The notes under the pieces were generated by a model. The model was given only the letters and a program-made list of their open reading frames with translations, was not told where the DNA came from and did not search any database. Made by a program: the position numbers and the translations under genes. A DNA stretch of 38,259 bases from Burkholderiales bacterium (lineage in GTDB: Bacteria > Pseudomonadota > Gammaproteobacteria > Burkholderiales > Casimicrobiaceae), in contig JANXUB010000128.1 in NCBI GenBank assembly GCA_025352105.1, positions 1 through 38,259 on the forward strand, given 5' to 3'. Positions within the stretch are counted from its first letter, which is position 1. Every line of letters starts with the position of its first letter. Positions 8,452-17,308 of this stretch are shown here, one piece after another.

Positions 8452-9444
8452 TTAGTCAAGGCTGATTTTTGCTTTGCTCGTCACATCCCGCCAGCGCGCA
8501 AGGTCAGCCTCGATCTCGGAGCGAAAGTGTGTTGAGGTGTCAAGAATCAGCTCAACGCCGCGAGCGGCCAAACTTTGGCGCGCTTCCGGTGTGCCCAGAC
8601 TACTACGTAACGCTTCGTATAGCCGTTCGGTCAACTCGGCACTCAATTTTGCGGGAGCCAGCACACCAAACCATGTCGTCGCTTGGTACTTGGCTACACC
8701 GGACTCCTGCATGGTCGCGACGTTCGGCAATGCGCTAGAGCGCTCCCGGCTTGTCACCGCAAGCGCCCGCAACTGTCCGCTTTGGATAAACGGCAGCGAA
8801 GATGGCACGGTGTCAAAGTATGCGTCAACGTGTCCGCCTATCAGATCGCTGATGACTTGGTTGCTGCCTTTGTATGGAATGTGCCGCAGCTTTGTAGCGT
8901 TGGTGGATTGCACAAAAAGCTCGCCCGCCATATGGGTGATATTGCCGGTACCCGCTGAACCGTAGGTTACCGATTCTTTGCTTGACCCAACATAGCTGAT
9001 GAACTCCGCCACAGTCTTCACCGGCAATTTGGTGTTCACGACAAGAACCAGTGGAGTGAAACCTACCGCCGTGATCGGCGTGAAGTCGCGCAGCGGGTCG
9101 TAGGGCGTTTTGACACTCAGGATCGGGCTGATAATTTGACTCGCCGTCACGCCGAGTAACAACGTGTAGCCATCGGCTGGCGCTCGCGCTACTTCAGCGG
9201 CGGCGATCGTGCCATTGGCTCCCGGCTTGTTGTCCACTACTACTGCGGTTCCCAACGATTGACTGAGATTCAGCGCGACGTGCCGAGCTACCAAATCGGC
9301 GCCGCCGCCCGGCGGAAAACCCACCACCAGGCGAATCGGGCGCTCCGGATAGCCAGCGGCGCTCACCTCAAAAGCAGCAATCCATAGCAAACAGCCCAGC
9401 ATGATTTTTATGACCTGCTGACGTCCCGACGCTGAGTGAGTCAT
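8452..9444 (-). CDS. Bug-type (TTT family) periplasmic solute-binding protein 1
   Basis: This 330-residue exported receptor belongs to the Bug family, which binds carboxylates for tripartite tricarboxylate transporters. A hydrophobic signal lies at residues 10-29 (IKIMLGCLLWIAAFEVSAAG). The family motifs YPERPIRLVVGFPPGGGADLVAR, DNKPGANGTIAAAEVARAPADGYTLLLG and HIPYKGSNQVISDLIGGHVDAYFD are all visible. The start has a good ribosome site (GAGGAAA). It is the last gene of a minus-strand operon after the class III CoA-transferase and the broken DUF2889 gene. There are no tctA/tctB membrane genes nearby, so it may act as a sensor or lend its ligand to a transporter encoded elsewhere. Confidence 0.92.
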   Translation of the reverse strand: MTHSASGRQQVIKIMLGCLLWIAAFEVSAAGYPERPIRLVVGFPPGGGADLVARHVALNLSQSLGTAVVVDNKPGANGTIAAAEVARAPADGYTLLLGVTASQIISPILSVKTPYDPLRDFTPITAVGFTPLVLVVNTKLPVKTVAEFISYVGSSKESVTYGSAGTGNITHMAGELFVQSTNATKLRHIPYKGSNQVISDLIGGHVDAYFDTVPSSLPFIQSGQLRALAVTSRERSSALPNVATMQESGVAKYQATTWFGVLAPAKLSAELTERLYEALRSSLGTPEARQSLAARGVELILDTSTHFRSEIEADLARWRDVTSKAKISLD

Positions 9445-9475
9445 TTATTTTTCCTCGATTTGGGTTGTTGAAAAC

Positions 9476-10039
9476 TCAGCTGACGTCTCCGCGTGAAGGC
9501 CGGTGGAGATGAGTCCAAAGCTGTGCGACGACCTCGCGCTCACCGGCGTACGCGTAGCAACTGTCGACCTTGGCGATGCGTTGTGCCTCGCTCTCCGGTG
9601 CATTGATCGCTGCAAGCCGCTGAGGTGCCAAGCCCTAAAATGCAGTAGTGGCCATGGGGCCGAGCAACTCGACAATATGCGTGCAAGAGGCAGCCTTGCC
9701 AAGTAGTTCGCGCACCCGCTTGCTCCATCCTGCTCCAATGCGCAAACCTTTTAGCGGTGCAAGCGTGTTCACCGCGCCGAGGCAAGTTCGGAAAGGCGTC
9801 GCGCGCATAGTCGCTAGCGCGTCGTGTACGAGCAAGGACTCGTCGATCACCAGCCGCACCACTATGTCGTGTAATGGCACACCTGCGGGCGTGGCGCCGG
9901 GAGCCAGTTGCCGCTGAAAGGGGTGATTCTTGGTGTCCATTAAGTGACCTTCGATTTCGAACAGCCCGTCGGATCGTCGGTAAAAACGCAGGTCTAGTTG
10001 GCGATGGTGGAGCTCTTCACGTTGGCTGCTGTCGCTCAT
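9476..10039 (-). pseudogene. DUF2889 protein gene interrupted by an in-frame amber codon
   Basis: The first 134 codons give a typical DUF2889 protein (DLRFYRRSDGLFEIEGHLMD, then GLRIGAGW and CTHIVELLGPMATTAF). A TAG at 9635-9637 follows the phenylalanine. The same frame continues without break for 52 more codons (starting GLAPQRLAAINAPESEAQR and including KVDSCYAYAGEREVV), ending at a TGA at 9476-9478. That continuation is what DUF2889 proteins normally have after the TTAF motif, and a single CAG-to-TAG change would explain the break. DUF2889 has no established function but often occurs beside CoA-transferase and Bug genes. It starts 29 bases after the CoA-transferase stop. Whether the truncated product works is unknown. 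Confidence 0.8.
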
Positions 10040-10068
10040 GGGGGTCCGAGGGAAGAATCGCTGTGTAG

Positions 10069-11298
10069 CTATGCGGAATGGCGGACAGCAGCCCAGGCAA
10101 AGCTGTCCAGATTGGCCACCGCCACCGCGCCTGACGCAATCAATATTTCACACGCGCTCGGTGTGATGCCGGCGGCAATCAATACGTCCACGGTGTGTTC
10201 TCCCAGAGCTGGCGGGGGTAATGTCTTCAGATCCTCGTCGGCCGCCCCCACGCGAGGAAACTCGGGCACTTCAAAATCAAGCCCCCGGAACTGAACGGCT
10301 CGCAATTTGCCCGGTTGATGCGCCTGGGGTGCCTCCAATACGCGCTCCAACGGGAGCACTTCGGTGAAGCCAACGCCAGCAGCCTTCAAGCGATTCACCG
10401 CGTCGTCGAAGCTGTAGGTGGCCATGGCTGTTTTCACGAGCATTTCCACCCGGCCGCGATCCTTTTTGCGCTGGCGTAACGTGGCGAGATCATCATCGCC
10501 CGCCTGCGGCAACTGCATGGCCTCGCAGAATTTGCGCCAATGCGCGTCACTAAGCATAAGCAAATAAATCCAGCGATCATCTGCGGTGAGGTAAGCACCG
10601 TAACCGGGCATACTGAACTCGCCATGCGGCTCCCGCTCCGGGCAGCCAAACAAGTGGGTCTTTAGCTGCACGCCCACTAGGTCGCGCGATGCCACGTGCA
10701 GGCCAGTCTCATAGAGCCCTACTTCGACCTGCCGCGCCGCTGGGCCCGCCTGCGGTTGCAACATCGCGGCAAGGATGCCAATGACGGCGTAGGCACCCGC
10801 AAACTGGTCGTGATATGACGGGCCCAATCGACTTGGACGACCATTGACAATGTTCGCTTCCATGACGCCGGTGGCGGCTTCGGCAACCGGATTCGAGGCC
10901 AGATCGTTCTCCTGCGGGCCTGCCGCATAACCGCGAATGTGGCAATAAATGAGTGCGGGATTGATCGCGGCACATTCCTCTCGGCTGACACCGAGTTTGC
11001 GTGCAGCTTTGGGCGCGAGGTTGTGAACCAACGCGTCTGCACTGGCCAGCAACGTGTGAAACGCGGCACGCCCTTCAGCCATCGATAGATCGATGCACAC
11101 GCTCTTTTTGCCATGGCTATACGCAATGAAGGTCCCGCTCGGACCACCACGCACCAAACTGCGCGTGGGATCGCCAGCGGGCGGCTCGACCTTGATGACT
11201 TCGGCGCCGAGCTGCGAAAGGATGTGCGTGGCGAAAGGGGCGGCCAGCATGGTGCCTAGTTCAATGACCCGACGTCCGGCAAGAGGCGTAGTACGCAT
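10069..11298 (-). CDS. Class III (CaiB/BaiF) CoA-transferase 1
   Basis: This is a 409-residue family III CoA-transferase, which moves CoA between carboxylic acids through an aspartyl-CoA anhydride. It has the N-terminal motif GRRVIELGTMLAAPFATHILSQLGAEVIKVE and keeps the catalytic Asp164 in HDQFAGAYAVIGILAA. I choose the ATG at 11298 because the longer upstream frame (to 11358) would run across the promoter. The TATAAT at 11326-11331 on this strand lies 28 bases ahead of the ATG and overlaps the island's shared operator motif. First gene of the operon with the DUF2889 and Bug genes. The substrate is unknown; with the other island enzymes it may activate a dicarboxylic acid. Confidence 0.9.
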   Translation of the reverse strand: MRTTPLAGRRVIELGTMLAAPFATHILSQLGAEVIKVEPPAGDPTRSLVRGGPSGTFIAYSHGKKSVCIDLSMAEGRAAFHTLLASADALVHNLAPKAARKLGVSREECAAINPALIYCHIRGYAAGPQENDLASNPVAEAATGVMEANIVNGRPSRLGPSYHDQFAGAYAVIGILAAMLQPQAGPAARQVEVGLYETGLHVASRDLVGVQLKTHLFGCPEREPHGEFSMPGYGAYLTADDRWIYLLMLSDAHWRKFCEAMQLPQAGDDDLATLRQRKKDRGRVEMLVKTAMATYSFDDAVNRLKAAGVGFTEVLPLERVLEAPQAHQPGKLRAVQFRGLDFEVPEFPRVGAADEDLKTLPPPALGEHTVDVLIAAGITPSACEILIASGAVAVANLDSFAWAAVRHSA

Positions 11299-11319
11299 TT
11301 GTGATTCGCCAAATAAATC

Positions 11320-11331
11320 TAATGCATTATA
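11320..11331 (-). promoter_or_regulatory. Promoter -10 box with overlapping operator motif, minus-strand operon
   Basis: Read on the minus strand this is TATAATGCATTA. TATAAT is a consensus -10 box and AATGCATT is a perfect palindrome that overlaps it. The same 11-base string TAT(A/T)ATGCATT occurs at the two other island promoters, 11482 and 20884. Binding here would block polymerase, so a repressor site for the island's GntR protein is inferred. Confidence 0.6.
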
Positions 11332-11481
11332 TTTTAACAGAAGGTTGATATTCCGCAAATTTAACGACCGCTAAAGGCGCATTTTCGCAGATGGAATGAG
11401 AGATTGCGCTTTATTTCGCCTTCGTGGCGCTGTTCAACGCCGCAAAAGTCGCGCCGACAGGGGAAAACCCCTATTCCCGTT

Positions 11482-11508
11482 TATTATGCATTCAATACAA
11501 TGCATTAT
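11482..11508 (+). promoter_or_regulatory. Promoter with paired operator motif upstream of the livK-like gene
   Basis: TATTATGCATT begins at 11482 and its inverted partner AATGCATTAT lies at 11499-11508. Together they make a 10-6-10 palindrome (arms 11483-11492 and 11499-11508) with one mismatch. The first TATTAT can serve as a -10 box. It precedes the ten-gene operon starting at 11559, whose first gene has the ribosome site GGGAGG at 11546-11551. Confidence 0.6.
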
Positions 11509-11558
11509 TAGTCAAGAGTGCATGTCGCGAAACTTGACCATTTACGGGAGGCAACGAT

Positions 11559-12773
11559 ATGCGCAGAAGAACGTTTCTCACAGGCACCGGCGCAATGGCC
11601 GCGTTGGCCACACTTCCACGGGCGGCACTGGCACAGCAGGTGTCTCAGGGCATCGATTTAGCGAACAAAACCGTAACTGTTGGCGCGTTTACGCCCATTA
11701 CCGGTCCTGTGCCCTTCTATACGATCCTCACGCATGCAGCTGAATCGTGCTTTAAGTGGGCCAATGAGACCAATGCGCTGAACGGCTGGAAGATCAACTT
11801 CGTCACATACGACGACGGTTACGAGCCCGCTAGAAGCGTCGCAGTAACACGACGGCTGGTTGAGGAAAACAAAATCTTTGCCCTCACAGCCGCGACGGGT
11901 ACCGCGCAATCGGTGGCGGTGATTCCGTATGCTAAAGAAGTGGGCTTGCCAATGATTGGCCCCATTGGCGGGGCCAGTGCTTTGTTCGCGGAGCGCCTGG
12001 TGTTCCCGTTGTTACCAGACTACGGTTGGTCAGCAGCGTCCAATCTAGATTACGCGCTGACCGGGCTAAATGCAGGCCGCGTCGCACTGCTTTGGGAAAA
12101 CGATGAGTTGGGACGGTCGGCCAAACGTGGCTTCGATCTGCACCTTGCGGGTCTGAAAAAGGAGGCTGTTGAATCGATCCCCTTTGAAGTGCGCAATACG
12201 GACTTCACACCTCACGTGCGACGTCTCGCCAACGCCAAGGCCGATGTCGTCATTCTGTTTGGCTCCAACGCCAACCTCGCGGCTGCATTGAAGGCCGCCG
12301 ACCGCACTGGGTATCAAACAAAGTGGATGGCCCCCTTCTTCACAGCCGATCCAACCACCCGCAAACTCGCTGGCCCGTTGCTGGATGGCGTGTATTTCTC
12401 ATCGTGGCTCGCACCGGTGGGAGCGGATGATCCGGACATCAAGGCGTATCGCGACAGCGTTGCCAAGTATTTCCCGAGCGATCCGGTGGGTGTTTTTGGT
12501 CTGAACGGATGGAGCAATGGCGCATTGTTCGTCAGGGGATTTCAGATGTTGCTCGCGAGCGGCAAGCCGCTAACACGCGCCAACCTGGTGGACGTGATGG
12601 AAACCATGACCAACGCCACAATTGGTGGCGCGCGCAACGTGACGTTCAAGGCAGGCGATCATCGCGGCGCACGTCAAGAGGGAATTATTCAGGCAGCAGC
12701 GGACGGCAGTTTTAAGCTGGTTCGTGAGTTCCGGCCATTCCCGTCCGGCGTCTTTGACGCAAAGCTGTCGTGA
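11559..12773 (+). CDS. ABC transporter substrate-binding protein, LivK/amide type, Tat signal
   Basis: This 404-residue periplasmic receptor belongs to the branched-chain amino acid/urea/aromatic acid group (Peripla_BP_6). Its first residues MRRRTFLTGTGAMAALATLPRAALAQQ form a Tat-like signal with twin arginines followed by a hydrophobic stretch and an ALA cleavage site. The fold follows with VTVGAFTPITGPVP, a DDGYEPARSVAVTRRLVEE segment and GLNGWSNGALFVRGFQ near the end. It is the first gene of the transport and catabolic operon and is the natural partner of LivHMGF downstream. The ligand is unknown; receptors of this subgroup often bind aromatic or carboxylic acids rather than amino acids. 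Confidence 0.92.
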   Translation: MRRRTFLTGTGAMAALATLPRAALAQQVSQGIDLANKTVTVGAFTPITGPVPFYTILTHAAESCFKWANETNALNGWKINFVTYDDGYEPARSVAVTRRLVEENKIFALTAATGTAQSVAVIPYAKEVGLPMIGPIGGASALFAERLVFPLLPDYGWSAASNLDYALTGLNAGRVALLWENDELGRSAKRGFDLHLAGLKKEAVESIPFEVRNTDFTPHVRRLANAKADVVILFGSNANLAAALKAADRTGYQTKWMAPFFTADPTTRKLAGPLLDGVYFSSWLAPVGADDPDIKAYRDSVAKYFPSDPVGVFGLNGWSNGALFVRGFQMLLASGKPLTRANLVDVMETMTNATIGGARNVTFKAGDHRGARQEGIIQAAADGSFKLVREFRPFPSGVFDAKLS

Positions 12774-12786
12774 GGGAATCGATGTG

Positions 12787-13671
12787 ATGAACGCGGCAAC
12801 TGCTGGAAGCGAGACCGTGCTGCCCCCCCCTTCCTATGAGGCCTGGGTTGGGCGCGAGGAAGAACGCACGCAGCAATTACACGCGCAGATCATGCATGCC
12901 ATGGCTGCAACGATGGACATGCAGGTCGCCCCAATAGTGGGCGAGCCGCTGCCCCCCGGATGGCAGTGGCTTTTTTTCAACCCAGCCGCGCCCCGCAGCG
13001 GTTTAGGTGTCGATGGGCATCCCCAGCGCGGCGGATTTTTGCCGCCTATCGAGTTGCCGCGCAGAATGTGGGCCGGCAGCCGCATTCAGTACGTGGCCGA
13101 GCTGTCGGTCGACGCCATTGCCACCCGTCGAAGCCGCATCCAGAAAGTTGAAAACAAGACGGGCAAGCGTGGTCCGTTGTGGTTTGTCACGGTGGAGCAC
13201 AGCATCAGCGCCGGCGGCAAACTCTGCATCGTTGAATCACAGGACATCGTCTATCGCGATGCAACGCCCTCCAATCCGGCGCCGAACGCCGCGCCGACAA
13301 TAGAGCCGTATGACGGCAAGGCGCAATGGAGCCAAACCATCAATCCTGACACCACCTTGCTGTTTCGCTATTCCGCGCTGACCTTCAACGGCCACCGCAT
13401 CCATTACGACCAGGCCTACGCGCGTGATGAAGAGGGCTACCCCAATCTGGTCGTGCACGGCCCGCTGACGGCCACGCTGCTACAGCGGTTTGCCGTGGAA
13501 CAAGGCGGCGGACGAATGTTGGCACATTTCAATTTTCGAGGCGTCAGCCCTCTGTTTGTTGACCGCGCGTTCCAGATCGAGGGCAGGGAAGCGGATGACG
13601 GTAGCTTGACGTTGTGGGCGCGTGGCCCGCAGGGCGAACTCGCTATGTCGGCCACAGCTCAATTTCACTGA
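12787..13671 (+). CDS. HTD2/MaoC-type hydratase, mesaconyl-C4-CoA/itaconyl-CoA hydratase-like
   Basis: This 294-residue double hot-dog protein resembles the HTD2-like family that includes mesaconyl-C4-CoA and itaconyl-CoA hydratases. Supporting segments are GHPQRGGFLPPIELPRRMWAG in the N-terminal hot-dog, RYSALTFNGHRIHYDQAYAR, and LVVHGPLTATLLQRFA with FNFRGVSPLFVDRAF in the C-terminal one. The ATG at 12787 follows the livK stop by 13 bases with GAGGGAA as ribosome site. A run of eight C residues (12823-12830) lies only 12 codons into the gene. In such pathways the enzyme would add water to an unsaturated CoA ester, giving the substrate for a CitE-type lyase, and one is present at 25169. The exact substrate is inferred. 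Confidence 0.8.
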   Translation: MNAATAGSETVLPPPSYEAWVGREEERTQQLHAQIMHAMAATMDMQVAPIVGEPLPPGWQWLFFNPAAPRSGLGVDGHPQRGGFLPPIELPRRMWAGSRIQYVAELSVDAIATRRSRIQKVENKTGKRGPLWFVTVEHSISAGGKLCIVESQDIVYRDATPSNPAPNAAPTIEPYDGKAQWSQTINPDTTLLFRYSALTFNGHRIHYDQAYARDEEGYPNLVVHGPLTATLLQRFAVEQGGGRMLAHFNFRGVSPLFVDRAFQIEGREADDGSLTLWARGPQGELAMSATAQFH

Positions 13672-13723
13672 AAAACCGCGTGTCGAGCAGGCGGGCCCCA
13701 TTCAACATCAGGAAGCACAAATA

Positions 13724-14467
13724 ATGGCACAACATATGAGCGGCCCCGCGAACCTTGACGGCCAGGTGGCGTTGATAACTGGCGGCGCTGGCGGAATGGG
13801 GCGCGCCATCAGTGCGGCATTTAAGGCCGCCGGCGCAACCGTAATTGCAACGGACCGTGCCGAATGCGAAGACATTGGGCCGGGCATCGAGTATGTCCGC
13901 TACGACGTAACTTCGCGCGCTGACACCGACGCGGTCATGAATACAGTGATCGCGAGACACAAGAAAGTAGATATTCTGGTGCTGTGCGCAGGCATCATTG
14001 CACGCACGCCACTGGCAGAAAGCACTGACGAGGAGTGGGACGCAATCCTGAGTGTCAACGTTCGCGGTGTAGTGAACCCAACGCGCAAGCTCTTCCCGCT
14101 CATGTGCCAACAAGGCTTTGGCAAGATATTGGCGGCGGGCTCCATCGCCGCCAAAAACGGCGGCGTCGCCTCCGGCCCTGCTTATGTGGCCTCGAAGGCC
14201 GCCGTGCACGGCATGATGCGCTGGATTGCCAAGGCTGGCGCGCCGCACGGGGTCTATGCCAACACCCTCGCGCCTGGACCGGTAGAAACCGCGATGTGGG
14301 CCAATGTCACGGGTAACGCAGCCCCCTCGGCGCATGCGTCGGTGCCACTCGGCCGCTATGGCAACGCAGAGGATATCGCCCAGGCGGCGTTGTTCTTATG
14401 TTCGCCCGCTTCGAACTGGATCACAGGCACATCGCTGGACATCAGCGGTGGCATGTGGATGGACTGA
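13724..14467 (+). CDS. SDR family NAD(P)-dependent oxidoreductase
   Basis: This is a 247-residue classical short-chain dehydrogenase. TGGAGGMG at 19-26 is the cofactor loop, D43 after IAT suggests a preference for NAD, and NVRG at 112-115, Ser140 and the Y154-x3-K158 pair form the active site. The C-terminal VPLGRYGNAEDIAQAALFLCSPASNWITGTSLDISGG is standard. The start at 13724 has AGGAAG eight bases ahead; the frame is open further upstream but would overlap the hydratase gene. It probably oxidises a hydroxyl intermediate of the pathway. Confidence 0.9.
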   Translation: MAQHMSGPANLDGQVALITGGAGGMGRAISAAFKAAGATVIATDRAECEDIGPGIEYVRYDVTSRADTDAVMNTVIARHKKVDILVLCAGIIARTPLAESTDEEWDAILSVNVRGVVNPTRKLFPLMCQQGFGKILAAGSIAAKNGGVASGPAYVASKAAVHGMMRWIAKAGAPHGVYANTLAPGPVETAMWANVTGNAAPSAHASVPLGRYGNAEDIAQAALFLCSPASNWITGTSLDISGGMWMD

Positions 14468-14486
14468 TATACGGAAGGCATGAACA

Positions 14487-15446
14487 ATGGCAATCAATGC
14501 AATGCCGACCATCGGCTTCGTCGGGTTGGGTGTGATGGGTGGCCCGATGTGCCGCAATATGGCGCTCAAACATGCGGGCGAGGTGATCGCGTTTGACACC
14601 AACCCCAGCGCGTTCGAACTGCTGGCAGACACCAAAGCGCGCCGTGTTGACACGCTGGCTGACTTGGCCGCACAGGCCGATGTGGTGTTTTTATCGCTAC
14701 CCGGTGGGCCAGCTGTAGAGCAGGTGTGCCTCGGCGCGCGGGGGATAACCAGCGGCTTTCAACGGCCGCAGATCATTGTTGATTTGAGCACTACCACCGT
14801 GGCATCGGCGCGCGACGTGGGCGAGCGACTGGCGGCCCTGAATGTGGCCTTTGCCGACGCTCCTGTCGCCCGCACCCGTGAAGCCGCCCAACGCGGTGAA
14901 CTCAGCATCATGGTCGGCGCGGACCACGCGCTGTTTGCGCGCATCGAGCCGTTGCTGCGCTATATCGGGTCAGACGTCACGCATTGTGGCGGTTTGGGCT
15001 GCGGCCAGGTGGTGAAGCTGATCAACAACGCGTTGGTCTTCGAGAACACACTGGCGTTGGCTGAAATGATGGTGCTGGGGGAGCGCGCCGGCGTGCAACC
15101 AGCGACTCTGCTGGATGCTGTCTCAAAGGGCTCAGGCGACAGCTTTGTGCTGCGCAATCACGGACGCAAAGCGATGTTGCCGCGGCAATTCCCGGACAAG
15201 TCGTTCTCGCCCGAATACGTGCTCAAAGACATCAGCTATGTACTGGAGCTGGCCGGACAAACTGGCGTAGCCGTCCACGTAACTGAACTGGCGCAGCGGT
15301 ACTACGCCGCGACGGCACAGAGCGGATGGAGTGGCCGCTACTTTCCGGCAGTCATTGAAGTGGTCGATCGCAATATTGGTCCGGCACCTGGCAGTACTGA
15401 AACCTCGACCCCTCTTCCCCTTTCACCCACATCCAAAACGGGCTGA
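14487..15446 (+). CDS. NAD(P)-dependent beta-hydroxyacid dehydrogenase (3-hydroxyisobutyrate dehydrogenase-like)
   Basis: This 319-residue protein has the Rossmann motif GFVGLGVMGGPM near residue 10 and the C-terminal helical domain of this family, with catalytic Lys177 in GCGQVVKLINN. The substrate motif usually reading DAPVSGG is DAPVARTREAA (about 125-135), so the carboxylate-binding serine and glycines are altered and the substrate may differ from 3-hydroxyisobutyrate or tartronate semialdehyde. The gene follows the SDR by 19 bases with ribosome site GGAAGG and precedes the permease genes. Confidence 0.88.
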   Translation: MAINAMPTIGFVGLGVMGGPMCRNMALKHAGEVIAFDTNPSAFELLADTKARRVDTLADLAAQADVVFLSLPGGPAVEQVCLGARGITSGFQRPQIIVDLSTTTVASARDVGERLAALNVAFADAPVARTREAAQRGELSIMVGADHALFARIEPLLRYIGSDVTHCGGLGCGQVVKLINNALVFENTLALAEMMVLGERAGVQPATLLDAVSKGSGDSFVLRNHGRKAMLPRQFPDKSFSPEYVLKDISYVLELAGQTGVAVHVTELAQRYYAATAQSGWSGRYFPAVIEVVDRNIGPAPGSTETSTPLPLSPTSKTG

Positions 15447-15450
15447 ACCC

Positions 15451-16329
15451 ATGGCAGATTTCATCGCACTGGCGTGGGCGGGCATCGTCAGCGGCTGCCT
15501 ATACGCAATGGGCGCAGTCGGCATTGTGCTCATCAACAAGAGCTCTAAGGTCGTCAACTTTGCACATGGCAACCTGGCCGGTCTGGCCGCTTTTCTGGTG
15601 TTCGGCTTTACGGCCGGCACGTTCGGACAAATGACTTGGGCCGCCGCTGTAATACTAACGCTGGCCATCATGGTCGCCGTGATGGCAGTGTGTTACCTGT
15701 TGATCGCGCCGCTGGTGTTTCAGTCTGATTTAACCAGCACTATTGCAACGCTAGGTATTGGCCTCGTGGTGCAGGGCATCACGCAGTTGTTGTTCGGCTC
15801 GAACGTGGTGTCGCTCGATTTGCCGCTACCTAACTGGCGGGCCACCCTCGGGCCGATTCGCGTCGCCAGTTACGACCTTGCAGTACTTGGCGTGACCGCA
15901 ATCTCCATTGGCCTTCTGTACCTGCTCATCGAGCGCACCCGCATTGGCATTGCCTTTCGTGCCGTGTCGGCCAACCCTTTCGCCAGCCGTGTTTGCGGGT
16001 TGAATTTACGCGGCGTGCACTTGTTTTCGTGGGTGGTCGCGGGCCTGCTCGGGTTGGTCGCGTCGCTGTTGATCGTGCCCACCACGTTCCTGTCGTCAAC
16101 CAGCGTGTCCTCCTTCATGTTGCAAGCATTTGCCGCAGCGGTGGTAGGTGGCTTTAACAGCCTGCCTGGCGCAGTGTTGGGCGGGATTTTCATTGGCATT
16201 CTGATGAATTTGCTTTCGTTCTACATCGCCGCGGAATTCACCAACACCTATCTGTTGATCACCATATTGCTGGTACTCAATATTTTTCCGCAAGGCGTGC
16301 TTGCTATCCGGGGCGGCTCCCGTGTCTGA
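15451..16329 (+). CDS. Branched-chain amino acid-type ABC permease LivH
   Basis: This 292-residue inner-membrane permease has about eight hydrophobic helices. It carries the LivH signatures GIVLINKSSKVVNFAHGNLAGLAAF near the N-terminus, RTRIGIAFRAVSANPFASRVCGLN and the C-terminal AVVGGFNSLPGAVLGGIFIGILMNLL. The ATG at 15451 lies 5 bases after the dehydrogenase stop, so translation is likely coupled. It pairs with LivM to form the channel of the island's importer. Confidence 0.93.
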   Translation: MADFIALAWAGIVSGCLYAMGAVGIVLINKSSKVVNFAHGNLAGLAAFLVFGFTAGTFGQMTWAAAVILTLAIMVAVMAVCYLLIAPLVFQSDLTSTIATLGIGLVVQGITQLLFGSNVVSLDLPLPNWRATLGPIRVASYDLAVLGVTAISIGLLYLLIERTRIGIAFRAVSANPFASRVCGLNLRGVHLFSWVVAGLLGLVASLLIVPTTFLSSTSVSSFMLQAFAAAVVGGFNSLPGAVLGGIFIGILMNLLSFYIAAEFTNTYLLITILLVLNIFPQGVLAIRGGSRV

Positions 16330-17308
16330 TCAATCCGTCTCGGCGTCGAACACCAACGCCTTAGCTCAGCACGACCGCAAGGGGCGCTGGGTGACGGGCA
16401 TCGGCGGTGGGGCATGTTTGCTTCTGCTGGTCATATTGCCACTGGTTGCGGGTGGCTACTGGACCTTCACGTTGGGTCTCTGCTTCGCCAACGCAATTGT
16501 CATTATTGCGGTGAGTTTCCTTCTGCGATACGGCGGCGAAGTGACGATTGGCCACGGAGTTTTTGCGGCAGCAGGCGCCTACACCGTGGCGATGATCGAG
16601 AAATACTTCGGGCTATCGCTGCTCGCCAGTTTGCCGGTGGCGCTGGTTGTCGGCGCGGTGTTAGGTCTGGTGTTTGCGTTTCCATCGCGGAATCTGTCTG
16701 GCATCTACCTGGCAGTGGCTACGATGGCGTTGGCACTCGCGCTGCCGGAGCTCCTCCTGCATTTCTCTGCTGCGACCGGCGGGTACGAAGGTTTGTACGT
16801 AAAGCTAGACGCGTTGCCGGGGGTACCCAAGTCGCTGCAACGATATTACCTGCCACTTTTAGGGTTGATTCTGGTGGTGGCATTGCTCGCGCATTTCCGT
16901 CGCTCTCGCCAAGCCATGGCGCTGCTACTGATCCGCACCTCGGCGCATGCTGCCGAGTCGTTTGGCGTGCGGCGCAGTTGGGCGCGGCTTTCCTGCATGG
17001 CGTTGAGCGGGGCGATTGCTGCTTTTGGCGGAGCGCTACTGTCATTCAGTTCGTCTACGGTTTCGCCCAATAGCTTCACGCTTTGGACCTCAATCTTTTT
17101 GTTGGTCGGCTCGGTTGTAAGTTTGTATTCATTGTCGATGGTCGGCAGCATCATTGGAGGCCTCTTCCTGACCTTGATGCCTTTGTTGCTGGCGGGCGCG
17201 GGTGACTGGGTGCCGATCCTCTATGGCGGCGCACTGTTGGCTGTGGTGCTGGGAGTAAATGCGTTGCCGCCGAAGCTGCGTGCGCGCCTGCAAGGGGTGC
17301 GCGCATGA
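16322..17308 (+). CDS. Branched-chain amino acid-type ABC permease LivM
   Basis: This 328-residue permease of the LivM group has around nine hydrophobic segments. Motifs include SFLLRYGGEVTIGHGVFAAAGAY, FPSRNLSGIYLAVATMALALALPEL, SAHAAESFGVRRSWARLSCMALSGAIAAFGGALL, and a C-terminal VGSIIGGLFLTLMPLLL. I prefer GTG at 16322, which overlaps the livH end by 8 bases; a TTG at 16301 in the same frame would add seven residues. It overlaps livG by 4 bases (ATGA). Confidence 0.9.
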   Translation: MSDQSVSASNTNALAQHDRKGRWVTGIGGGACLLLLVILPLVAGGYWTFTLGLCFANAIVIIAVSFLLRYGGEVTIGHGVFAAAGAYTVAMIEKYFGLSLLASLPVALVVGAVLGLVFAFPSRNLSGIYLAVATMALALALPELLLHFSAATGGYEGLYVKLDALPGVPKSLQRYYLPLLGLILVVALLAHFRRSRQAMALLLIRTSAHAAESFGVRRSWARLSCMALSGAIAAFGGALLSFSSSTVSPNSFTLWTSIFLLVGSVVSLYSLSMVGSIIGGLFLTLMPLLLAGAGDWVPILYGGALLAVVLGVNALPPKLRARLQGVRA

